Positions 1-6,483 of a stretch of 54,546 bases of DNA are shown piece after piece (within the stretch, counting starts at the first letter, position 1; each line of letters starts with the position of its first letter). The DNA is from Candidatus Niyogiibacteriota bacterium (lineage in GTDB: Bacteria; Patescibacteriota; Minisyncoccia; HO2-45-28): the NCBI GenBank assembly GCA_016181935.1, contig JACOYI010000009.1, positions 1-54,546 of the forward strand. Direction: 5' to 3'. The notes under the pieces are model-generated. The model was not told the DNA's origin, ran no database searches, and saw only the letters and a program-made list of their open reading frames with translations. The position numbers were made by a program, and so were the translations under genes.

Positions 1-1
1 T

Positions 2-768
2 TTAGCGCTCGGCAAAGGCGTCTATGTGTGCGACAGCCGCAAAGAGGCCCGGCAGGCGCTCCATCTCCTGATGGTCGACCGCATCCATGGAGAAGCCGGA
101 GAGCGCGTCATCATCGAAAAGTATCTCGCGGGTTTTGAACTTTCCATTCACGCTCTTTCCGATGACAAAGACGCCGCTTTCTTTCCCGCCAGCCGCGATT
201 ACAAACGGCTCGGCGATGGCAATACAGGACCGAATACCGGCGGCATGGGCGCGATCACGTCCGCGGAATTCGGCCAATTTTTGATGGACGGCATCCGCGA
301 AGACATCGCGAATCCCGCGCTCGCTGCGCTTTGCGAACGCGGGTCTCCGTTTGTCGGATGTTTTTATCCCGGCATCATGCTCACCAAAAACGGCCCGATG
401 GCGCTTGAATTCAATGCGCGTTTCGGCGATCCGGAAACCCAGTGCTACATGCGTATTTTGAAAAGCGATCTCTTGGATCTGATCGAGGCCTGCATTAACG
501 GGACGATCGCGTCGCAATCGATCGAATGGGAACCGCGCGCCTGCGTCAGCGTCGTCCTCGCTTCTGAAGGGTACCCTTATGTGTTGTCGTTTTTCATGCC
601 GGAACCGCCTACGATGAAAAGAAAAAACTCATCACATCGGGCGGCCGCGTGCTGACCGTTACCGCCACCGCGCCGACATTTTTGAAAGCGCGCGAGTGCG
701 CCTACGAAGCCGTCAAGAAAATTCATTTTGACGGCATGCAATACCGGACCGATATCGGTCTTTTCTGA
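2..768 (+). pseudogene. purD: phosphoribosylamine-glycine ligase (PurD), 5' end outside window, frameshifted near its 3' end
   Basis: Frame 2 gives LALGKGVYVCDSRKEARQAL...PNTGGMGAI...GFYPGIM..LEFNARFGDPETQ...VVLASEGYP; the rest (VVFHAGTAYDEKKKLITSGGRVLTVTATAPTFLKARECAYEAVKKIHFDGMQYRTDIGLF*) is in another frame after about nt 580. Confidence 0.85.
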
Positions 769-793
769 CCCCACAAACCCATAGGAGAAACGA

Positions 794-1906
794 ATGACGA
801 AAAAAAGCGAATACGCCCAAGCGGGCGTTGATTACACCAAGATCGAGCCATTCAAACGGGCCATGATGGAAGTCGGGGAAAAAACCCTTGCGTTCCCCAA
901 TCGACACAACGTTTTTATAGAACAAGGTGCACATGGCGCGCTTTACGAATATCGCGGCAAACACTCACATATCTGGTGCAAAACCCAAGAAGGGCTAGGA
1001 AACAAAAACTGGATCGCTGAATGGATGTATCAATTCTCGGGAACCGGAAGAACGTACTATGAAGGAATCGGCATCGATGCCGCACTCATGGCGGTCAACG
1101 ACGTCATCGCGCAAGGCGCCATGCCGGTTCTGTACGAAGACGAGGTCGCGGCCGGCGACAGCGAATGGTTTGCGGATGAAAAACGCGCGCGCGCGCTCGC
1201 GCAAGGATTTTACGAGGTCTGCAAAGAACTCTGGATGGCTCTCCCTGCCGGCGAGTCGCCGGCGCTCCGGTATCTCATCAAATCCGAACCGCCAGTTAAA
1301 AGCGCCCCGTCATTGTCCGGCTCTGTCACCGGAATCATCGTTCCACATACACGGCTCGTTACAAATACGGATATCCGCGCCGGAGACCGGATCCTCGTTG
1401 CTCCGTCATCCGGATTGCACGCAAACGGAATTTCGCTCGTCATCAAACGCGCGCTTTCCCTGCCCGAACAATTCCTCACCAAACTCCCAAATGGAAACAC
1501 GCTCGGCGAGGAAGCCCTGATTCCGACGCGCTCGTATGTCGCGTTGGTTGAAGCGCTCCTCGATGCAGAGATCAAAATCCACGCGCTCCTTCCGGGAACC
1601 GGCGGTGGTATCGCCAAAATCGCGTTCGACAAACGGCCATTCACTTACCGGATTCATAGCTGGATCTCGGTCCCGCATCTGTTTCAATTTTTCCGCGCAC
1701 TCGGCGTCTCGCTGAAGGACTGTTTCGAAACATTCAACTGGGGCGGCGGCTATTACGTGTTCGTGTCGCCCCATGAAGTCGAGCGGACAATTGAAGTCGC
1801 CAAAAAAGCCGGTTACGAACTCACAGAAGTCGGGCGCGTCGAAGAAGGCGATCGAAGGGTCATTTTCGAGCCCGAAAACATCATTTTGCCTCCACCCGGA
1901 GAATAA
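794..1906 (+). CDS. purM: phosphoribosylformylglycinamidine cyclo-ligase (PurM)
   Basis: AIR synthase-like: YYEGIGIDAALMAVNDVIAQGAMPVLYEDEVA, LVAPSSGLHANGISL, LPGTGGGIAKIAF; directly follows purD. Confidence 0.85.
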   Translation: MTKKSEYAQAGVDYTKIEPFKRAMMEVGEKTLAFPNRHNVFIEQGAHGALYEYRGKHSHIWCKTQEGLGNKNWIAEWMYQFSGTGRTYYEGIGIDAALMAVNDVIAQGAMPVLYEDEVAAGDSEWFADEKRARALAQGFYEVCKELWMALPAGESPALRYLIKSEPPVKSAPSLSGSVTGIIVPHTRLVTNTDIRAGDRILVAPSSGLHANGISLVIKRALSLPEQFLTKLPNGNTLGEEALIPTRSYVALVEALLDAEIKIHALLPGTGGGIAKIAFDKRPFTYRIHSWISVPHLFQFFRALGVSLKDCFETFNWGGGYYVFVSPHEVERTIEVAKKAGYELTEVGRVEEGDRRVIFEPENIILPPPGE

Positions 1907-1915
1907 CCGTCATTG

Positions 1916-1947
1916 CTAAACCCCGCTCAAGCGGGGCTTTCTTTTGC
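1916..1947 (+). terminator. rho-independent terminator after purM
   Basis: aaaCCCCGCtcaaGCGGGGctttcttttg. Confidence 0.75.
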
Positions 1948-1989
1948 AAAAGCTCAAAAAATATGGTATGATTTTTGTGCCTTGATAAA

Positions 1990-2030
1990 GCCCTCGTGGT
2001 GAAACTGGCAGGCGCTACATGGCTTGGTAT
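1990..2030 (+). pseudogene. 5' half of a tRNA-Leu-like gene (relic), no 3' half found nearby
   Basis: GCCCTCG-TG-GTGAAACTGGCAGGCGC-TACATGGCTT matches a tRNA-Leu acceptor 5' strand and 17-nt D-arm; no T-arm or CGAGGGC before the endonuclease ORF. Confidence 0.55.
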
Positions 2031-2040
2031 AATACAAGGT

Positions 2041-2682
2041 ATGTCTGGGGAACGCCAAAACAAAGTGGGGATCGTGTGGTCTCCGGCATTTGCCTACGCA
2101 ATAGGCCTTTTAACGACCGACGGAAATCTATCAAAAGATGGGCGCCATATGGAATTAACATCAAAAGATCGGGAAATTATCACAACTTTTAAAAAATGCT
2201 TAGGAATTAAAAATAGGGTTTCTAAAAAAGCCCGTGGACAGGTAAAAGCAAGGGAGTATTTCCGTATTCAATTCGGTGACAAAAACTTTTATGCATTTCT
2301 TTTATCCATCGGTTTGAAACCAGCAAAATCAAAAATACTTGATGGGTTAAAAATTCCGGATCACTATTTTCGTGATTTTTTGCGCGGTTGTATTGATGGG
2401 GATGGCAATATAAATGTTTTCATTCATCCGGAAAGCCGGCATCCACAATTACGCACACGGCTTGTATCCGCAAGCCCGCCATTTTTGAGGTGGGTGAAGC
2501 AAAAGATTTACCGCCTTGCTAAGATAAATGGGGGCTGGATTGAAGTGCGAAAGCATGGTATACCCGTCTTGGTATATGCAAAAAGCGACTCCGTTAAGTT
2601 GCTCAATTTTATGTACTATCCTAAAGCAGAGTGCTTCTTAAAGAGAAAATACGAGGTCGCGCAACCATTTCTGCGGGTGTAG
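2041..2682 (+). CDS. LAGLIDADG-family homing endonuclease
   Basis: Two LAGLIDADG-like motifs: FAYAIGLLTTDGNLSKDGRHMELTSKD and FLRGCIDGDGNINVF; stop codon lies inside the following tRNA-Leu. Confidence 0.85.
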   Translation: MSGERQNKVGIVWSPAFAYAIGLLTTDGNLSKDGRHMELTSKDREIITTFKKCLGIKNRVSKKARGQVKAREYFRIQFGDKNFYAFLLSIGLKPAKSKILDGLKIPDHYFRDFLRGCIDGDGNINVFIHPESRHPQLRTRLVSASPPFLRWVKQKIYRLAKINGGWIEVRKHGIPVLVYAKSDSVKLLNFMYYPKAECFLKRKYEVAQPFLRV

Positions 2683-2757
2683 CCAAATTGGTAAAGGCGC
2701 ACGGCTTAGAACCGTGTGGGGAAACCCTTGGAGGTTCGAGTCCTCCCATCCGCACCA
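2673..2757 (+). tRNA. tRNA-Leu (UAG)
   Basis: Acceptor GCGGGTG/CATCCGC, anticodon arm CACGG-CTTAGAA-CCGTG, variable arm, T-arm GGAGGTTCGAGTCCTCC, encoded CCA. Confidence 0.93.
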
Positions 2758-2791
2758 GTAGTAACTTGTTCATTTACCCACCAATACGATA

Positions 2792-2866
2792 GGGCGGTTA
2801 GCTCAGCGGTAGAGCAACGCTTTTACACAGCGAAGGCCGGGGGTTCAAATCCCTCACCGCCCACCA
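2792..2866 (+). tRNA. tRNA-Val (UAC)
   Basis: GGGCGGTTAGCTCAGCGGTAGAGC..TTTACAC..GGGGGTTCAAATCCCTC ACCGCCCACCA. Confidence 0.93.
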
Positions 2867-2954
2867 ACTCCCGTTGTCCACACTTGAATATCTCGAATAC
2901 TCGTTGTGTGGTATCCTTTAGAAAAGGGTCGAATTTTTAATTATCGTTAAAAAA

Positions 2955-3563
2955 ATGCTCACTACGCTTCACAAAAATAAAAAAGCGTTGTTCGGCGGTG
3001 GGATTCTTGTCGGACTTGCCGCATTGGCGTTCAACGGGGCCTTTTTCACCACCCGCACCACCGACACGCTTCTTCCGGAATTTCCGGGGATCTATCGTGA
3101 ATGGGGACAAAATCTTAAAGAAGGCATTCTCGTCAATGAACAGGCCTGCAACGGGACCGGCAGTTATGATTTCGCGAATGTGATCGGGGCGCGCGATTCT
3201 TATCGGGTCGATCTTTCCTCCATCCCGGACAATTCGGTCATCAAAAAGATCCGCATCATCCCGTGCGCATCGCTCAATCAACTATTACCTTCCGATGAGC
3301 CGACCGCTATGAATGTTTTCTACCGTTTTAACAATATCCAAAGCGCCGACAAAGGAAATTACGTCCTTACCGGCACGACGCCCCGCACGCTGTATGCAAC
3401 GACCTTCGACGGGCTTTTGCTTCCGGTGATAACATCCGCTCCTCGGGCATCCGGCCGCTCCGACTCGACACTTGAGATCGGCGCGGTGCTCTCATCGGGA
3501 ATCGGAGGAGCGCGGCTTTCCCGCATCGCCACCATCATCACCTACACGGCACTATCCGAATAG
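2955..3563 (+). CDS. exported protein with a novel about 150-aa domain shared with CDS 17796-18908
   Basis: N-terminal TM/signal; DSYRVDLSSIPDNSVIKKIRIIPCAS...MNVFYRFNNIQ...STLEIGAVLSSGIGGARLSRIATIITY. Confidence 0.8.
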   Translation: MLTTLHKNKKALFGGGILVGLAALAFNGAFFTTRTTDTLLPEFPGIYREWGQNLKEGILVNEQACNGTGSYDFANVIGARDSYRVDLSSIPDNSVIKKIRIIPCASLNQLLPSDEPTAMNVFYRFNNIQSADKGNYVLTGTTPRTLYATTFDGLLLPVITSAPRASGRSDSTLEIGAVLSSGIGGARLSRIATIITYTALSE

Positions 3564-3587
3564 CGACGATACTGATTCTCTGAATGA

Positions 3588-3622
3588 AAAACACCCCCAT
3601 CTCTCGAGGTGGGGGTGTTTGC
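3588..3622. terminator. bidirectional terminator hairpin between convergent genes
   Basis: aaaaACACCCCCAtctctcgagGTGGGGGTGTttgctt. Confidence 0.8.
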
Positions 3623-4450
3623 TTAGTGCTTGATCTCTCCGAAACCTTCGGACGCGCGAAAACGATCTTCCGCGCTCGGGTCATAGCGCATCTCCCAGTT
3701 CTGATACTCTTGGAGGCGAACCAATTCGTTGATGATTTCCGTGGGACATCCAGCGACCGAGCGTTTGAGCGTGCGGATCGCCTCGATGGGATCCCCGCAA
3801 AACGCGAGCGCCGTATCATAGACCGCTTTCATGGCCGCCACGAGCGAGGGATACGTGGAAAACCGGTTTTTGTAGCCCAGCTCATTCAAACGCACGCTCG
3901 TCAGCTCCGACAAATCCCAATTCTTGGCGGAAAAAGACGGCGACACGTTGAACGACAGCATCGCATCAGAAAAAATCGAGCGAACTCCCGCTGAAATCAC
4001 ATCAGCGCTCGCCAAACTTGCGCTCGGAAATTCGCACCACACCGAATCTGCCCCCGCATGCAGATACGCCGCCAGCCGACGGATGGATTCTTCGACATCT
4101 CCGCCGATGCGCTCGTTTTTTCTCCCGCCTGCCGCGCTGAACGCATCCGTCCGCGCAATGATGATGCAATCCGCTTCCATGTCGTTGCGCACATCGATCG
4201 CGGCTTCGAGCTTGCCGATGAATTCCTTCATCGGGATTACCCGCTTGCCCGAATGGTGGCCGCATCGCTTGGGAAACGGCTGATCTTCGATATGAATCGC
4301 CTTCACACGCCGGCCTCGGCCAATCGACAACATTCGCCGGACATTCTGCTTCACATTGTTCGCGTTCCCGTGGCCATCGTCGATATCCACCATGAGCGGA
4401 AGAGAGGTCTTTGCCGCGATATATTCCACGTGCTGGATCATTTCGAACAT
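3623..4450 (-). CDS. isocitrate lyase/PEP mutase superfamily protein, apparently N-terminally truncated
   Basis: TSLPLMVDIDDGHGNANNV, VKAIHIEDQPFPKRCGHHSGKRVIPMKEF, DCIIIARTDAFSA; the N-terminal about 70 residues of the fold are absent. Confidence 0.75.
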   Translation of the reverse strand: MFEMIQHVEYIAAKTSLPLMVDIDDGHGNANNVKQNVRRMLSIGRGRRVKAIHIEDQPFPKRCGHHSGKRVIPMKEFIGKLEAAIDVRNDMEADCIIIARTDAFSAAGGRKNERIGGDVEESIRRLAAYLHAGADSVWCEFPSASLASADVISAGVRSIFSDAMLSFNVSPSFSAKNWDLSELTSVRLNELGYKNRFSTYPSLVAAMKAVYDTALAFCGDPIEAIRTLKRSVAGCPTEIINELVRLQEYQNWEMRYDPSAEDRFRASEGFGEIKH

Positions 4451-4596
4451 CCACGCCGAACGGCTGAACGCCCTGCGGACGCGCCATGAGCGCCAAAAAC
4501 GAAAATTTTTGCTCCTGTTTTACAAGGTCCATCCGCTTCCTCCACGCAAATCAATCCACTTTTATTTTAGCAGAAAATCGGGTAGTATAGTCCTAC

Positions 4597-4668
4597 GCCG
4601 CGGTAGCTCAGTGGTGGAGCGCTGCTCTGAAGAAGCAGGCGTCGGGGGTTCGATTCCCTCCCGCGGCA
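4597..4668 (+). tRNA. tRNA-Phe (GAA)
   Basis: GCCGCGGTAGCTCAGTGGTGGAGCG CTGCT-CTGAAGA-AGCAG ... GGGGGTTCGATTCCCTC CCGCGGC. Confidence 0.92.
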
Positions 4669-4715
4669 CACCCAACATAAAAACAGTGGTGAATCCACTG
4701 TTTTTATGTTGGGTG
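4669..4715. repeat. perfect 21-bp inverted repeat (hairpin) immediately 3' of tRNA-Phe
   Basis: CACCCAACATAAAAACAGTGG-tgaat-CCACTGTTTTTATGTTGGGTG. Confidence 0.9.
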
Positions 4716-4754
4716 GATACACTCGGAGAGGAGGGAATCGAACGCCGGAGCGGT

Positions 4755-4774
4755 GTTCCGCCAGCAGGCGGAAC
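4755..4774. repeat. short palindrome
   Basis: GTTCCGCC-AGCA-GGCGGAAC. Confidence 0.75.
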
Positions 4775-4833
4775 CGCGAGGCGGTGCCCAGACCGAGGCG
4801 AGCGGCGGCGAGCCGAGAGTCGAGGGAGATTCC

Positions 4834-4853
4834 CCTGCCTGCCGGCAGGCAGG
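4834..4853. repeat. short perfect palindrome
   Basis: CCTGCCTGCCGGCAGGCAGG. Confidence 0.8.
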
Positions 4854-4946
4854 CTCCCGCGGCACCATCTGCGAACCCCTTGACTAAATTAGTTCTTTGC
4901 TTTAACATCCTAATCGAAGTTCGTTCCATCAACCAAGGAGATAACG

Positions 4947-5225
4947 ATGAAACGATGGATCGCAATGCTGTGTTGCGTGGTCGCGACTATATTTTTCGTT
5001 GCCGGTTGCAAGGATTCGGAAGCACAGCGCACTGAAAAAGAAGAGAGGGAAGCGCGCTGGCTTCAAAGCAAGGCAGATCACTCTATTTCTCGTCTCAAAT
5101 ACATCAAAGACCCGCGAACCAATCTCTGCTTCTCCATTTTAGTTCATTATGAAAGCCGGGGTCTTTCTGAAGTCCCTTGCGAGAAAATTCCTCCCCATAT
5201 GCTCACAACAGCGCAAGTGAATTAG
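4947..5225 (+). CDS. small lipoprotein
   Basis: MKRWIAMLCCVVATIFFVAGCKDSEAQ... lipobox FVAGC; aaggag-type RBS upstream. Confidence 0.8.
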   Translation: MKRWIAMLCCVVATIFFVAGCKDSEAQRTEKEEREARWLQSKADHSISRLKYIKDPRTNLCFSILVHYESRGLSEVPCEKIPPHMLTTAQVN

Positions 5226-5235
5226 TCAGAATCCA

Positions 5236-5264
5236 AAAAAAACCGCCGTCCGGCGGTCTTTTTT
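5236..5264. terminator. bidirectional terminator
   Basis: aaaaaaACCGCCGtccgGCGGTctttttt. Confidence 0.8.
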
Positions 5265-5769
5265 ATTCCTGCCGCACTCTCAATTTCTGCGTACGGTCTT
5301 TATCGAGTTTCGGCAAACGGAGCGTCAGCATGCCGCTTCTGATCGTCGCCTCCGCCGCATCCACATCCACTTCCTGCGGTAGCATGATGGAGCGCGAAAA
5401 ACCGCCCCAATAGAGTTCCTGATAGAAATAATTATCGCGCGCGATTTCGCGGTGCCGCTCGCGCTTTCCATGGATCGTCACCATTTCTCTTGTGATCGAA
5501 ACATCCAGATCCTCGGGCTTGACCCCGGCAACGACCGCTTGAACCGTGATCTCGTCCGGCGTTTGATGGACATCCACCAAAAGCTGTCCCTCGGGATCGA
5601 GCGACGAGGGAAGCGAGAGTTTGCGCGACAGGCCGGATTTCGCTACCGCAGAATCGGCAATAATGCCGTTTCCGGCCTCTTCCGACTCCACATCCACCTC
5701 CTCGTTCGAATCCGAAAAAGAGCCGGTGAGCCGCTCAAAAAAATGACGTCGGTCTTTGGGCATATGCAT
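5263..5769 (-). CDS. Hsp20/alpha-crystallin small heat shock protein
   Basis: LLVDVHQTPDEITVQAVVAGVKPEDLDVSITREMVTIHGKRER...FSRSIMLPQEVDVDAAEATIRSGMLTLRLPK. Confidence 0.9.
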   Translation of the reverse strand: MHMPKDRRHFFERLTGSFSDSNEEVDVESEEAGNGIIADSAVAKSGLSRKLSLPSSLDPEGQLLVDVHQTPDEITVQAVVAGVKPEDLDVSITREMVTIHGKRERHREIARDNYFYQELYWGGFSRSIMLPQEVDVDAAEATIRSGMLTLRLPKLDKDRTQKLRVRQE

Positions 5770-6483
5770 TCAATAGATGATCTTTTTAATTTTTTCGAAA
5801 GAAAGAATGACCACGATGATCCCCAGCCATACGACAGAAAATACCGAGAGTAAGTTCGTTCCGCCTCCTTTCAGTATAAAAAAGTTAAACAAAGCATGCA
5901 ATGCGACGGCAAGGAACAGCCCGCCGGCGATGTTGCGGGCGCGGTTTTCCGTGTGAAAAAAAGAATAGGCGATCGAAAACCCGACGATCGACGCCGTAAT
6001 GATGTGAAGAAGCGTGGCTCCGATGAACCGGAGATTCGCGGTGACGAATCCGTTCGCGAATTCCTGGCTGAACACGTTGAACAGCATGAACGCATTTTCG
6101 AGCGCGGCAAACCCGAGAGCGGCGGTGATGAGATAGATCGGCGCATCGATCGGTTCGTCAAAATAGGGCCTGCGTAATGCCGCCCACCATGCGGCGCCGA
6201 ATTTAAATCCCTCTTCAATGACCGCCCACAGCACGAGAAGCAAAAACGTGGGCCGCCCGGGAGCCCAAAGCCCGGCGCCCAAACCCGTCGTATAGACCAT
6301 TTCCTCAAGCACGAGCGATAACGGCACGGCAGCGGCGCCCGCGATGAACGTGAGCATCAGGATACGCCGCGGTTCGGGATGCGGATCCTCGCGCAACCAA
6401 AAGACGAGCCATACAAAGCCGGTCAAAAATCCTCCGGTGATCGCCGCAACGCTTAAAAACGGCGCGTTCAGGATCGAGGCCAT
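5770..6483 (-). CDS. PrsW-like intramembrane metalloprotease
   Basis: Multi-TM with WAVIEEGFKF, ALGFAALENAF, LHIITASIVGF, VALHALFNF (PrsW-type E/H motifs). Confidence 0.8.
   Translation of the reverse strand: MASILNAPFLSVAAITGGFLTGFVWLVFWLREDPHPEPRRILMLTFIAGAAAVPLSLVLEEMVYTTGLGAGLWAPGRPTFLLLVLWAVIEEGFKFGAAWWAALRRPYFDEPIDAPIYLITAALGFAALENAFMLFNVFSQEFANGFVTANLRFIGATLLHIITASIVGFSIAYSFFHTENRARNIAGGLFLAVALHALFNFFILKGGGTNLLSVFSVVWLGIIVVILSFEKIKKIIY

Noticed and set aside
1975-2690. Group I intron hosting the LAGLIDADG ORF
   Set aside because: No confident group I core (P3-P7) or 3' exon could be identified by eye; kept only as a tRNA-half plus endonuclease observation.
2716-2940. 74-aa ORF through tRNA-Leu/tRNA-Val
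   Set aside because: Translation of tRNA genes (EVRVLPSAP, GGSNPSPPT), a known artefact.
4356-5035. Several ORFs across tRNA-Phe and its repeats
   Set aside because: Built from tRNA and palindrome sequence (SSVVERCSEEAGVGGSIPSRGT; CLPAGRQ); not genes.
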